From contig NZ_BMQF01000004.1 in assembly GCF_014647975.1 (NCBI RefSeq), positions 434,001-498,000 on the forward strand: a stretch of DNA of 64,000 bases, in the 5' to 3' direction. The notes beneath the pieces were generated by a model. That model saw nothing but the letters and a program-made list of their open reading frames with translations. It was not told the DNA's origin and ran no database searches. Of this stretch, positions 1-8,557 are shown piece by piece. The translations under genes were made by a program, and so were the position numbers. Numbering within the stretch: the stretch's first letter is position 1; each line of letters begins with the position of its first letter. The DNA comes from Streptomyces fumigatiscleroticus (GTDB taxonomy: Bacteria; Actinomycetota; Actinomycetes; Streptomycetales; Streptomycetaceae).

Positions 1-2
1 CC

Positions 3-980
3 TACGGGCCGGAGCACCGGCCGCTGGTGAAGCTGGGCCTGATGCCGGTGGCGGAGGCGGAGTGCCTGGTGACGGGGGTGTGGCCGCGGGAGCTGCGGGA
101 CGGGGGGCGGCTGCTGCTCCCGGTCCATCCCTGGCAGGCGGAGCGGGTGCTGAAGCGGCCGCGGGAGGAGTGGCTCGCCGCGCATCCGCTGATGTCCCTG
201 CGGACCCTCGCCGTGCCCGGCGGGCCGCATGTGAAGACCGCGCTGAGCGCCCGGCTGACCTCCTCCGTGCGGGACATCTCCCTCGCCTCCGTCGGCGCGT
301 CGGCGACCCTGTCGGCGTTCGCCGAGGCGCTGGCGGCGCGCACGGACGGGCTGCTGCACGTCACCCGCACCCTGGGCGCGGCGGCCGCCGGTTCCCCGGA
401 TCTGGCGGCCGTGCTGCGCGAGCCGCCGGGCGTGTACGCGTCCCCCGCCCGCGGCGAGCGGGTCCTGCCGGTCGCCGCCCTGGCCACCACCGCGCTGCCC
501 CGCTCCGCCGCCTGGCTGGCCGGTTTCGCCCGGCTGGCGCTCACGGTCTGTCTGCGTCTGCTGGAGATGGGTGTGGCGCTGGAGGCGCACGGCCAGAACC
601 TGCTCGTCGTTCTCTCGCCCGAGGGCGATCCGCTGCGCCTGGTCTACCGGGACCTGGCCGACATCCGCGTCAGCCCCGCCCGGCTGGCCCGGCACGGCGT
701 CCCGGCCCCCCGGCTGCCCGCCCGGGTGATCACTGACGATGTCACGGTGCTGCGCCGCAAGCTGTTCGGGTCGCTGGTGGCGGGGGCGCTGGCGGGCACG
801 GCGGGCGCGGGGCCGGTCCTGCGCGGGGCGCTGGAGACGGCCGTACGGGATCTGCCGCGCACCGAGGACCTGGTGGCGCTGGTCGAACGGCCGCTGCCCG
901 CCAAGGCGCTGACGCTGATGCGGCTCGCGCCCGGCGCGTCCGGCGACCTGTGGGCCGAACTGCCCAATCCTCTCCGGTGA
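3..980 (+). CDS. IucA/IucC-family siderophore synthetase, C-terminal part (5' end outside window)
   Basis: This is the 3' part of an NRPS-independent siderophore (NIS) synthetase, a cytoplasmic ATP-dependent enzyme joining a carboxylate to an amine or alcohol. The frame is open to the left edge, so the internal GTG at 27 is not the true start; about 325 codons are seen, against roughly 580 for a whole protein. Seen: the PVHPWQ segment near visible residue 40, and the LEAHGQN segment followed by YRDLADIR, both family signatures around the ATP site. The substrate and class cannot be told from this fragment. It ends 57 bases before the VWA gene. The iron-box FhuF gene near 54.8 kb is the only other iron gene in the window. 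Confidence 0.9.
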   Translation, partial: YGPEHRPLVKLGLMPVAEAECLVTGVWPRELRDGGRLLLPVHPWQAERVLKRPREEWLAAHPLMSLRTLAVPGGPHVKTALSARLTSSVRDISLASVGASATLSAFAEALAARTDGLLHVTRTLGAAAAGSPDLAAVLREPPGVYASPARGERVLPVAALATTALPRSAAWLAGFARLALTVCLRLLEMGVALEAHGQNLLVVLSPEGDPLRLVYRDLADIRVSPARLARHGVPAPRLPARVITDDVTVLRRKLFGSLVAGALAGTAGAGPVLRGALETAVRDLPRTEDLVALVERPLPAKALTLMRLAPGASGDLWAELPNPLR

Positions 981-1037
981 GCGCCGGGTTCGGCAGGCGT
1001 TTTGGAACACGGCACCCCGGGTCAATAGGATCCGCCG

Positions 1038-2303
1038 ATGATCACAAGAAAACGGCTGGCGGCAGGCGTGTGCGCCCTGCTCGCCGCGCTGACGGCCGGG
1101 CTCGCGCTCCCGGCCGGGGCGACCGCCGGTGAACCCACGGGCGAGGACTCGCCGCAGGTCGACCTCGTGCTCGACGTCAGCGGCTCGATGCGGACGAAGG
1201 ACATCGACGGCGGCACCCGGATGGCGGCGGCGAAGCAGGCGTTCAACGAGGTGCTCGACGCGACGCCGGAGGACGTCCGGCTCGGCATCCGGACCCTGGG
1301 CGCCGACTACCCCGGCGACGACCGCAAGACGGGCTGCAAGGACACCGCGCAGCTCTACCCGGTGGGCCCGCTGGACCGCGTCGAGGCCAAGACCGCGGTG
1401 GCGACCCTGGTGCCCACCGGCTGGACGCCGATCGGTCCCGCCCTGCTCAAGGCGGCCGACGACTTCGCCGACGGCGACGGCTCCAAGCGCATCGTGCTGA
1501 TCAGCGACGGCGAGGACACCTGCGCCCCGCTCGACCCGTGCGAGGTGGCCCGCGAGATCGCCGCCAAGGGCATCGGCCTGACCATCGACACCCTCGGCCT
1601 GGTCCCCAACACCAGGATGCGGCAGCAGCTCAGCTGTATCGCCGAGGCGACCGGCGGGACGTACACCTCGGTGGAGCACGCCGACGAACTCACCGACCGG
1701 GTCAACCAGCTGGTGGACCGGGCGGCCGACCCGGTGGTGACGCCGGTGGCCACCGAGGGCGCCGACACGTGCGCGAAGGCGCCGGCGCTGAAGTCCGGTC
1801 TGTACACCGACCGCGAGGAGTTCGGCCAGCAGCGCTGGTACCGGGTGGACGTCGAGCCGGGCCAGGAGCTGCGCGCCTCGGTGAGCGTCGCGGCGGACCG
1901 GTCCGTGAACCCCTCCTACGGGGTGCTGCTGCGGGCGGTCACGGTGCACGGCCGGGAGATCGTGCGCGGTGAGGCCGCGGGCACCGGCCGTACGGACGTG
2001 GTCTCGGCCGGTCTGCGCCATCCGAAGGCGGAGAGCGACGAGGAGGACGCCCCGGCCGAGACGGTCTGCCTCCAGGTCACCCACTCCTTCTCGGCGGCCT
2101 CGGGCGTGAAGACCACGCCGGGACTGCCGCTGGAGCTGACCGTCGACGTGGTGGACGGCCCGGACCAGGCGGACGACGTGGCCGCCTTCGGCCTCGGGCG
2201 CGGCTGGTGGCTGCTGGGCGTGCTGGTCGTCGCCGGCTTCCTCGCCGGTCTGATCTGGGGCTGGCTGTCGCGCTGGCGGGTCGCGGTCTGGAGGACCAAC
2301 TGA
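1038..2303 (+). CDS. Secreted, membrane-anchored VWA-domain protein
   Basis: The 421-residue protein has a signal peptide (residues 1-30, ending in an ATA-type site), a von Willebrand factor A domain starting near residue 41, and one membrane helix near residues 390-412 followed by a short basic tail. The MIDAS metal site is visible as DVSGS at residues 46-50. Several Cys pairs in the VWA half (for example TGC..DT and DTCAPLDPC) suggest disulfides, fitting an extracellular location. VWA domains bind protein partners through a divalent metal; the ligand here is unknown. The stop codon shares one base with the next start (TGATG), so the two genes are very probably co-translated and act together at the cell surface. 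Confidence 0.85.
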   Translation: MITRKRLAAGVCALLAALTAGLALPAGATAGEPTGEDSPQVDLVLDVSGSMRTKDIDGGTRMAAAKQAFNEVLDATPEDVRLGIRTLGADYPGDDRKTGCKDTAQLYPVGPLDRVEAKTAVATLVPTGWTPIGPALLKAADDFADGDGSKRIVLISDGEDTCAPLDPCEVAREIAAKGIGLTIDTLGLVPNTRMRQQLSCIAEATGGTYTSVEHADELTDRVNQLVDRAADPVVTPVATEGADTCAKAPALKSGLYTDREEFGQQRWYRVDVEPGQELRASVSVAADRSVNPSYGVLLRAVTVHGREIVRGEAAGTGRTDVVSAGLRHPKAESDEEDAPAETVCLQVTHSFSAASGVKTTPGLPLELTVDVVDGPDQADDVAAFGLGRGWWLLGVLVVAGFLAGLIWGWLSRWRVAVWRTN

Positions 2304-3103
2304 TGCGCATCACACGTACGCTGACCGCGGCCCTGCTGATGCTGGGCCTGGCCGCGGGGCCCGCGGCGGCCGATTCCTCGCCGTCGGCGAGCCCGTCCGA
2401 GGACGGCGGCGCGCCGACCGAGGCGGGCACGTCCTTCCGTACGGCGACCGAGATCGAGCAGGGGCGGACCGCCACGGCGGACGGCTCCGCGGGCGACTAC
2501 CTGTACTGGTCGTTCCCGGCGGACACCGGACAGCGCCCCACCGTCCACGCGACGGTGAAGCTGCCCGGCACGCACGCCGCCGAGACCTGGCAGATCGACG
2601 TGTACGACGGTCTGCGCCGCCGTCAGGCCTGCCAGTACGGGGCGCAGACGCGCACCGCCGCGGCGGACGCGGGCTCGGTGGAGCTGGCCTGCGTGCTGCG
2701 TACCGTCCGTGCCTGGTCGGAGCCGTGGGCGAACGACCCGCTGCCGGGGACCTACTACGTCCGGCTGACGGTCGTGAACCTGCCCACCGCCGATCTGGGC
2801 CTCCCGGTCGGCGCCGAGGTGCGGGTCGCCTCCAAGGACATCGGCGGGGCGGCGGCGGTGGACGGCTCGCTGGGCGAGCCGCTGGTGCCGGGCATCGCGA
2901 CCACGAAGTCCGGGGACGAGGAGGACACTTCCGCGGCCACGCTGTTCGGTCTGGAGCCGGAGGACGGCTGGTCCTCGGGCTGGTGGTCCGACCGGTGGGT
3001 GTGGACCGCGGTGGGCGCCGTGCTGGCGGCCCTGGCGGGCATCGGCGGCTACGCGCTGACCCGCGGGTCGGGACGCCCCTCGCGGGTGCCGCCCGCTCCC
3101 TGA
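2303..3103 (+). CDS. Secreted protein with C-terminal membrane anchor, partner of the VWA protein
   Basis: The 266-residue product begins with a signal peptide (MRITRTLTAALLMLG...AAA), has an extracytoplasmic body rich in beta-type sequence, and ends with one membrane helix near residues 230-252 and a short basic tail, the same topology as the VWA protein. No named domain is recognised. The start at 2303 is chosen because its ATG overlaps the upstream TGA and leads directly into the signal peptide; a longer frame from 2207 would run through the VWA membrane helix. The overlap implies a two-gene operon and probably a surface complex. A long palindrome after the stop serves as terminator. Confidence 0.75.
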   Translation: MRITRTLTAALLMLGLAAGPAAADSSPSASPSEDGGAPTEAGTSFRTATEIEQGRTATADGSAGDYLYWSFPADTGQRPTVHATVKLPGTHAAETWQIDVYDGLRRRQACQYGAQTRTAAADAGSVELACVLRTVRAWSEPWANDPLPGTYYVRLTVVNLPTADLGLPVGAEVRVASKDIGGAAAVDGSLGEPLVPGIATTKSGDEEDTSAATLFGLEPEDGWSSGWWSDRWVWTAVGAVLAALAGIGGYALTRGSGRPSRVPPAP

Positions 3104-3117
3104 CCACACCCGCGCCA

Positions 3118-3151
3118 CGGGGCCCGTCGCGGCCGGCCGCGACGGGCCCCG
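3118..3151. terminator. Bidirectional terminator, perfect palindrome
   Basis: A 34-base perfect palindrome (17-base arms with no loop bases on paper; arm core GGGGCCCGTCGCGGCC at 3119-3134) lies between the convergent VWA-partner gene and the HxlR regulator gene. A TCTTTC stretch follows on the plus side. It can end transcription from both directions. Confidence 0.75.
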
Positions 3152-3161
3152 CCGTCTTTCC

Positions 3162-3794
3162 TCACGCCTCCCGCAGCGCCTTGGCCAGCGCGCCGTCCCC
3201 GGCGACGTCGATCCGCCCGTCCCGCACCGCGCCGGCCAGGCCGAGCTCGCCCCGGCACAGTCCCTCGCAGGTGCCCGCGTCCATGACCAGCCGGGCATCG
3301 GGCTCGGCGGGCGCGGGCCCGTCGCCGTAGACGGCCCCGTCCGCGGCGCCGACGTGCAGGTGGAAGGTCCCCTCCTCCAGCCGGACCTCCACCAGCCCCT
3401 GTCCCTCGCCCTCCAGGGCGCGCAGCAGCGGCAGCGCGAACCAGTGCGCCCGTACGGCGTCGGTGGGCCGCCGCTCCCCCAGTTCGTCCGCGCCCCACTC
3501 CCCCAGCGCCTGGAGCACCGGCAGCAACGCCCGTCCGCGTCCGGTCAGTTCGTAGACGTAGGCCGCACCGGGCGGGGGCAGCCGGCGGCGGGTCGTCAGT
3601 CCGTCCCGTTCCATGTCCTTCAGCCGCGAGGCGAGTACGTCCGTACTGACACCCGGCAGGTCGGCGTGGAGGTCGGTGTAGCGCCGCGGACCGGCGAGGA
3701 GCTCCCGGACGATCAGCAGGGTCCAGCGGTCTCCGACGGCGTCCAGCGCGCGGGCGGCGGAGCAGTACTGGTCGTAGCTTCGGCGAGGTGACAT
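3162..3794 (-). CDS. HxlR-family winged-helix regulator with C-terminal SCP2-like domain
   Basis: The 210-residue protein starts with a HxlR winged helix (residues about 5-100: YCSAARALDAVGDRWTLLIV, then LKDMERDGL) and continues into a roughly 100-residue sterol-carrier-like domain ending GDGALAKALREA; this two-domain form is common in actinomycetes and may sense a hydrophobic ligand. The ATG at 3794 is preferred over 3812: on the minus strand TTGGAA (3829-3824) and TAGACT (3807-3802) are 16 bases apart and transcription would begin almost at this ATG, so the mRNA is probably leaderless. It is divergent from the aminotransferase gene and likely controls it and itself through the paired operators at 3817-3850. 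Confidence 0.85.
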   Translation of the reverse strand: MSPRRSYDQYCSAARALDAVGDRWTLLIVRELLAGPRRYTDLHADLPGVSTDVLASRLKDMERDGLTTRRRLPPPGAAYVYELTGRGRALLPVLQALGEWGADELGERRPTDAVRAHWFALPLLRALEGEGQGLVEVRLEEGTFHLHVGAADGAVYGDGPAPAEPDARLVMDAGTCEGLCRGELGLAGAVRDGRIDVAGDGALAKALREA

Positions 3795-3816
3795 GCGACG
3801 CAGTCTAGACATGTTG

Positions 3817-3850
3817 TTGGACTTTCCAAGCGCGTACTTGGTAAAACCAA
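3817..3850. promoter_or_regulatory. Double operator between HxlR regulator and aminotransferase
   Basis: Two 13-base inverted repeats, TTGGACTTTCCAA (3817-3829) and TTGGTAAAACCAA (3838-3850), share TTGG/CCAA outer arms and start exactly 21 bases apart, placing them on the same face of the helix. The first overlaps the -35 element of the leaderless HxlR promoter. This is what two dimers of a winged-helix repressor would bind; the link to this HxlR protein is inference from position. Confidence 0.6.
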
Positions 3851-3881
3851 GCAACACAACGAAGACGGAGGGGCGCAGCGC

Positions 3882-5090
3882 ATGGAGTTCCGGCAGTCGA
3901 GCAAACTGAGCGAAGTCTGTTACGAGATCCGCGGCCCGGTGATCGAGCACGCCAACGCGCTGGAGGAGGCGGGCCACAGCGTGCTCCGCCTGAACACCGG
4001 CAATCCTGCGCTGTTCGGCTTCGAGGCGCCGGAGGAGATCGTCCAGGACATGATCCGGATGCTGCCGCAGGCCCACGGCTACACCGACTCGCGCGGCGTC
4101 CTCTCCGCCCGCCGCGCGGTGGCCCAGCGCTACCAGACCCTGGGCCTGGAGGTCGGCGTCGACGACGTGTTCCTCGGCAACGGCGTCTCGGAGCTGGTCT
4201 CCATGGCCGTACAGGCCCTGCTGGAGGACGGCGACGAGGTCCTGATCCCCGCCCCGGACTTCCCCCTGTGGACGGCGGTGACGACGCTCGCCGGCGGCAA
4301 GGCGGTCCACTACCTCTGCGACGAGCAGGCCGACTGGTACCCCGACCTCGACGACATGGCGTCGAAGATCACGGACCGCACCAAGGCCGTGGTCATCATC
4401 AATCCGAACAACCCCACCGGGGCGGTGTACCCCAAGGAGGTCGTCGAGGGCATCCTCGACCTCGCCCGCCGCCACGGCCTGATGGTCTTCGCCGACGAGA
4501 TCTACGACCAGATCCTCTACGACGACGCCGTCCACCACTCGGCCGCCGCCCTCGCGCCCGACCTCGTCGTCCTCACCTTCTGCGGCCTGTCCAAGACCTA
4601 CCGGGTGGCGGGCTTCCGCTCCGGCTGGCTGGTGGTCACCGGCCCCCGGCAGCACGCCAGGAACTACCTGGAGGGCCTGACCATGCTGGCCAGCATGCGG
4701 CTGTGCGCCAACGCGCCCGCCCAGTACGCCATCCAGGCCGCGCTGGGCGGCCGGCAGTCCATCCGGGAGCTGACGGCGGCGGGCGGCCGGCTGCGCGAAC
4801 AGCGCGACGTCGCCTGGCGGAAGCTGAACGAGATCCCGGGCGTGAGCTGCGTGAAGCCCAAGGGCGCGCTGTACGCCTTCCCGCGTCTGGACCCCAAGGT
4901 GCACAAGATCCACGACGACGAGAAGTTCGTCCTGGACCTGCTGCTCCGGGAGAAGATCCAGGTGGTGCAGGGCACGGGCTTCAACTGGCCGGCCCCGGAC
5001 CACTTCCGCATCCTCACCCTGCCCTACGCCGACGACCTGGAGGCGGCGATCGGGCGGATCGGGCGGTTCCTCGGCGGCTACCGGCAGTAG
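3882..5090 (+). CDS. PLP-dependent class I/II aminotransferase (alanine-type)
   Basis: The 402-residue protein is a fold-type I aminotransferase, closest by eye to the AlaA/aspartate aminotransferase group, which moves an amino group between alanine or a similar amino acid and 2-oxoglutarate. Seen: NPNNPTGAVYP (PLP-contact loop), FADEIYDQILYD, and the Schiff-base lysine at residue 238 in LSKTYRVAGFRSGW, then the substrate-carboxylate arginine near the end (FRILTLP). Length is normal for the family. GGAGGGG lies upstream of the ATG. It is divergent from the HxlR gene with the paired operators between, so its expression is probably repressed by that protein. The exact substrate cannot be assigned from sequence. 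Confidence 0.88.
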   Translation: MEFRQSSKLSEVCYEIRGPVIEHANALEEAGHSVLRLNTGNPALFGFEAPEEIVQDMIRMLPQAHGYTDSRGVLSARRAVAQRYQTLGLEVGVDDVFLGNGVSELVSMAVQALLEDGDEVLIPAPDFPLWTAVTTLAGGKAVHYLCDEQADWYPDLDDMASKITDRTKAVVIINPNNPTGAVYPKEVVEGILDLARRHGLMVFADEIYDQILYDDAVHHSAAALAPDLVVLTFCGLSKTYRVAGFRSGWLVVTGPRQHARNYLEGLTMLASMRLCANAPAQYAIQAALGGRQSIRELTAAGGRLREQRDVAWRKLNEIPGVSCVKPKGALYAFPRLDPKVHKIHDDEKFVLDLLLREKIQVVQGTGFNWPAPDHFRILTLPYADDLEAAIGRIGRFLGGYRQ

Positions 5091-5434
5091 CGGCGGCGCG
5101 GGGCGGATGTGTGAAGTGGGTGGCGATGCCGCGGGCCGCCCGTGAAGGTTCGGTGCCCCGGGTGTTCTTCGCCACAGCGTCGGCGCAAATCACCGGGGGC
5201 GAGGTGGGGCGGTATGGCTCGGTGATGTGTCGATTTGCGGCGCGCGGCCACCCGGCCGGGCCGATCACCCCTCCCCACCCCGGTGATCGTCCGCCCCCTG
5301 CCCACAGTTTTATGATCGCTGACGAACAGTTCCCTCCGTGCCCGCGTCCTGCCGCCGGAGGGTCATTGGCGACCGCGAACGCGACCGGCCCCGGGCCCGC
5401 GCGGCGGCGGCACATGTGGAGAAAGGTGCACAGC
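5091..5434. other. Intergenic region upstream of the YceI gene
   Basis: This 344-base stretch has no supported gene. Its right half contains a locally AT-richer patch around 5305-5330 (TTTTATGATCG) that could hold the YceI promoter. Codon patterns in the long plus frame crossing it do not look coding, so that frame is taken as a shadow read-through. Confidence 0.5.
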
Positions 5435-6346
5435 ATGGCCCTCGGACTGCTCCGACGCCGGCGTTCCCGCGACGCGCATGCCGCGCCGGTTCTGCCGGTC
5501 CCCCTGCCGTCCGGGGCCGGGGCGTTCGGCTGCGAGGTCGTCGATCCGATGGGGCAGCCCATGGGCGGCGCCGAGGTCACGGTGACGGCGGCGGACAGCC
5601 ACCGCGTCGTGGCCCGCGGCACCACCGACCCCTACGGTCTCTTCGTGGCGACCCTGCCGCCGGGCGAGTACAGCATGATGACCGTGGCCGAGGGCCTGTC
5701 GCCGCACCGCGCGAACGTCAGCATCACCGCCGGTACGGCCCTGCCCCCGACGCGCGTCATGCTGGAGTCCGCCCGCCAGCTGGAGCTCCCGACGGCCGGC
5801 ACCTGGCTGTTCGACCCGCCGCACACCGCGATCCGCTTCATCGCCAAGCATGTGGGCATGGCCCATGTGCACGGCCGCTTCACCCGCTTCGACGGCGGTA
5901 TCCGCGTCGCGCCGACCATGACCGACTCCCAGGTCTCGGTGCGCATCGAGGCCGCCAGCATCGACACGGGCAACCGGACCCGCGACAACCATCTGCGGTC
6001 GGCCGACTTCCTCGACGTCGAGCGCTACCCGTACATCGACTTCGTCAGCAACCGCTTCGTCTACCGCGGCGGCTCCAAGTGGACCCTGCACGGCACGCTC
6101 ACCATGCACGGCACCAGCCGCTCCGTCGGCCTGGACACCACCTACCTCGGCACCGTGAACGGCGGCTACGAGCAGGAGCTGCGCTGCGCGGCCCTGGCCA
6201 AGGCGGAACTGCACCGCGAGGACTTCACCCTCAACTGGCGCTCGATGCTGGCCCGCGGCATCGCGGTGGTCGGCCCGACCGTCCAGCTGGAGCTGGACGT
6301 CCAGGCGATGTACCGCACCCACGACACGCCGACGCCCCCCGAGTAG
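5435..6346 (+). CDS. YceI-family lipid-binding protein with N-terminal carboxypeptidase-regulatory-like domain
   Basis: The 303-residue protein has a basic N-terminus (LLRRRRSRD), a CarboxypepD_reg-type beta-sandwich at about residues 30-110 (FGCEVVDPMGQPMGG, then TDPYGLFVATLPPGEY), and a YceI lipocalin-like barrel from about 120 to 295 (TGTWLFDPPHTAIRF-like opening, RDNHLRSADFLDVERYP). YceI proteins bind polyisoprenoids or fatty amides. No clear signal peptide is present, so location is uncertain. The start at 5435 follows GAGAAAGG with good spacing; the open frame extends much further upstream but through the aminotransferase gene, so those starts are rejected. It stands alone with its own upstream region. 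Confidence 0.85.
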   Translation: MALGLLRRRRSRDAHAAPVLPVPLPSGAGAFGCEVVDPMGQPMGGAEVTVTAADSHRVVARGTTDPYGLFVATLPPGEYSMMTVAEGLSPHRANVSITAGTALPPTRVMLESARQLELPTAGTWLFDPPHTAIRFIAKHVGMAHVHGRFTRFDGGIRVAPTMTDSQVSVRIEAASIDTGNRTRDNHLRSADFLDVERYPYIDFVSNRFVYRGGSKWTLHGTLTMHGTSRSVGLDTTYLGTVNGGYEQELRCAALAKAELHREDFTLNWRSMLARGIAVVGPTVQLELDVQAMYRTHDTPTPPE

Positions 6347-6489
6347 GCGAGAACACCGCCGCACACCGGGCCGGCGTGCGCCACTGCGGTGGAGCCCGGC
6401 CCGGCCGCGCCGGGAATGCGGACACCCGGCATCCCGTTGGCGATCATGGGTCGATCAGCGACCCGCAGACGACGAGAAAGGTGCCGGCC

Positions 6490-7089
6490 ATGAGTGACCT
6501 GCTCCTCGTGCGGCACGGCGAGACCGCATGGTCCCGGTCCGGGCAGCACACCAGCTGGACGGATCTGCCGCTCACCGGCAAGGGGCGCGAGCAGGCCCGC
6601 GCGGTCGCCCCGCTGCTCGCGGCGGAGCACACCGGGACGGTGTTCGTCAGTCCGCTGCGGCGGGCCCGGGAGACCGCGGAGCTGGCCGGGCTGCACGACG
6701 TACGGGTGGACGCCGATCTGAGCGAGTGGGACTACGGCGGGTACGAAGGGGTCACCACCGCCGAGATCCAGCGCACCCGGCCCGACTGGTTCCTGTTCAC
6801 GGACGGCGTCGCCCCGGGGCCGCCGGAGCACCCCGGGGAGAGCCCGGAGCAGGTCGGGGCGCGCGCCGACCGGATGCTGGCCAAGGTGCGCACGGCGCTG
6901 GAGAGCGCCGACGGCGATGTGGTGCTGGTGGCCCACGGACACTTCCTGCGCGTACTGACCGCCCGCTGGCTGGGGCTGCCGCCCTCCGGGGGCGCGCTGT
7001 TCCGGCTGGACACCGGCACGGTCGGCCGGCTCGGCACCGAGCACGACCGGCCGGTCGTCGCCGGCTGGAACGTCGGAGCCTCCTCGTAG
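6490..7089 (+). CDS. Histidine phosphatase family protein (phosphoglycerate mutase-like)
   Basis: A 199-residue cytosolic histidine phosphatase. The phosphorylated histidine lies in LLVRHGE (R7-H8-G9 after the start Met region), the second catalytic histidine is in VLVAHGHFLRVL near residue 150, and the acid is in SEWDYGGYEG. Length is normal for the broad-specificity branch rather than the 240-250 residue dPGM. AAAGG precedes the ATG by about nine bases. The natural substrate is unknown. A following gene starts 49 bases downstream and may be co-transcribed. Confidence 0.85.
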   Translation: MSDLLLVRHGETAWSRSGQHTSWTDLPLTGKGREQARAVAPLLAAEHTGTVFVSPLRRARETAELAGLHDVRVDADLSEWDYGGYEGVTTAEIQRTRPDWFLFTDGVAPGPPEHPGESPEQVGARADRMLAKVRTALESADGDVVLVAHGHFLRVLTARWLGLPPSGGALFRLDTGTVGRLGTEHDRPVVAGWNVGASS

Positions 7090-7138
7090 GCTCACCGGCA
7101 GGCCGTACGACCGGGGAGACCGGGGAAGGAGCCGTGCC

Positions 7139-7771
7139 GTGACACGACCGCCCACCGCCGCGCAGCGGCGTGTCATCGACGCCGCCGACCCCGTGACCGG
7201 CCGGCTGCGGGGCACACCGGCGCAGCTCGCGGCGCTGGTGCGGCAAGGGCTCGCCTTCCGGCATCCGCGTCCGCCGCACGACCACTTCCTGACGCCCGCC
7301 GGGCACCGGGTACGGGAGGAGCCCGCGTCCGTGACGCCGGAGAAGGACACGCCCGCGCCCTCGGGCAGCGGTGGGTTCGCCGCCCGTACCGGGGACGAGG
7401 AGGAGCCGCCGGCCCTCGGCCCCGCCCGCGCGCGCGAGGTGCACAGCGCCTGGCAGGGGCTGCTGGAGCTGCGCCGGATGACCAATCCGGACGGCGCCAC
7501 GGACCGGCCCTGCGGCTGGGAGCGCACACATCTGGTGCGGGCCGCCGCCCTCGCCCTGGAGGCGGGCGGGCACCGTCCGGCGGGGCGGGAGGGCGGCGGC
7601 TACCGGGTGCGGGCGACCGCGCAGCCGGAGGCCGTCGCCGTGTACGAGCCGGACGGCGCGGCGCTGCGGGCCTGCGCGGCGACGCTGGAGCGGGCCGGCT
7701 GGCAGGCCGGGGAGTACACCGAGCCGCGCACCCGGGTCCGTTACCTGCTGGCCTCCCCCCGGCGGGTGTGA
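7139..7771 (+). CDS. Conserved actinobacterial protein of unknown function
   Basis: The 210-residue product begins at a GTG preceded by GGGGAAGGAG. Residues 1-65 look like a compact helical segment (AAQRRVIDAADPVTGRL), residues 70-95 form an acidic linker, and the C-terminal half (TDRPCGWERTHLVRAAALALEAGG to the end) is a second folded module with GGYRVRATAQPEAV. No known domain is recognised and no membrane segment is seen. The end overlaps the next reading frame by four bases (GTGA), suggesting coupling. Codon use is typical of the neighbours, so the gene is taken as real. Confidence 0.6.
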   Translation: MTRPPTAAQRRVIDAADPVTGRLRGTPAQLAALVRQGLAFRHPRPPHDHFLTPAGHRVREEPASVTPEKDTPAPSGSGGFAARTGDEEEPPALGPARAREVHSAWQGLLELRRMTNPDGATDRPCGWERTHLVRAAALALEAGGHRPAGREGGGYRVRATAQPEAVAVYEPDGAALRACAATLERAGWQAGEYTEPRTRVRYLLASPRRV

Positions 7772-8001
7772 ACGGCCACCCGCGCATGCCAGGACCGGTC
7801 ACTCGGAACACGTGCGGCTTCACCTGGGGCGAGGGCAAGACCTTCCGGATCGAGCAGACCATCCGGAAGACCGACGGCACGGTCGCCGCCGAGATCACGG
7901 CGGTCGGCGGTCCGATGGACCTCAAGGCCCGCAGGCTGGTCGCGGAGCCCCGGGAGTACTTCCGGGCGCTGGCCTCGGATCCGGGCCTGTTCGGCCTGTG
8001 A
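7768..8001 (+). CDS. Small protein, possibly an acyl-CoA thioesterase (hotdog) fragment
   Basis: The frame gives 77 residues from a GTG overlapping the upstream stop, or 71 from an ATG at 7786. The body (FTWGEGKTFRIEQTIRKTDG, then GGPMDLKARRLVAEP) resembles the last strand-and-tail portion of hotdog thioesterases, but the catalytic N-terminal half is absent. It could be a decayed thioesterase or a genuine small partner of the upstream gene. Typical GC-rich codon use supports translation. Function is not assigned. Confidence 0.45.
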   Translation: MNGHPRMPGPVTRNTCGFTWGEGKTFRIEQTIRKTDGTVAAEITAVGGPMDLKARRLVAEPREYFRALASDPGLFGL

Positions 8002-8043
8002 GAGGGGCGGGTACCAGGGCGCCCGCGCACCCGCGCCCGGCTC

Positions 8044-8439
8044 TCACGCGGGCTCCGGCTCGTGCTCCGCGTCGTAGGACGCCCGTGACTCGGCGATGTA
8101 CACCCGGTTGCGCTCGGCCCAGTCCGTCAGCCGTTGCAGCGTCTCGTGCAGCTCCCGCGCGACCGGGGTGAGCGCGTACTCCACCTTCGGCGGCACCGTG
8201 GGGTGCACGGTGCGGGTGACCAGCCCGTCGCGCTCCAGGTTGCGCAGGGTCAGGGTCAGCATGCGGCGGCTGATCCCCTCGATGCCGCGCTCCAGCTCGG
8301 TGAAGCGGATCGGGCCGTGCGCCGCCGCCACCAGGATCTGCACGCTCCACTTGCCCGACACCCTGTCAAGAACCTCCCGCACCGGGCACGCGTGCGCGTT
8401 CACGACCTGCGGGGTAACACCGGTGTTCCTGGGGGACAT
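8044..8439 (-). CDS. HxlR-family transcriptional regulator of the efflux gene
   Basis: The 131-residue single-domain HxlR winged helix shows [19 protein letters not shown] at about residues 18-36, [19 protein letters not shown] in the recognition region, and a C-terminal helix for dimerisation. A Cys at residue 18 is in the position used by redox- or electrophile-sensing members of the family, so a thiol switch is possible. It is divergent from a DHA2 transporter gene, and a near-ideal 27-base palindrome lies between the two. The likely job is repression of the pump until an inducer is present. Confidence 0.88.
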   Translation of the reverse strand: MSPRNTGVTPQVVNAHACPVREVLDRVSGKWSVQILVAAAHGPIRFTELERGIEGISRRMLTLTLRNLERDGLVTRTVHPTVPPKVEYALTPVARELHETLQRLTDWAERNRVYIAESRASYDAEHEPEPA

Positions 8440-8492
8440 CCGACTGCCTCCTTACGCCTTCCTCCCAGGGTCACCCACGATGTCCTTCGTTA

Positions 8493-8519
8493 CAAGTCGT
8501 GCACCTGGTGCACGACTTG
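8493..8519. promoter_or_regulatory. 27-base perfect palindromic operator between HxlR regulator and MFS pump
   Basis: Two perfect 13-base arms, CAAGTCGTGCACC (8493-8505) and GGTGCACGACTTG (8507-8519), meet at a single central T (8506). The site lies 54 bases before the regulator start and 38 before the pump start, as expected for one operator serving both divergent promoters. Confidence 0.75.
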
Positions 8520-8557
8520 GCACCCTCGGACCGAACAGGAAGCGGAGGCCCGTCGTC

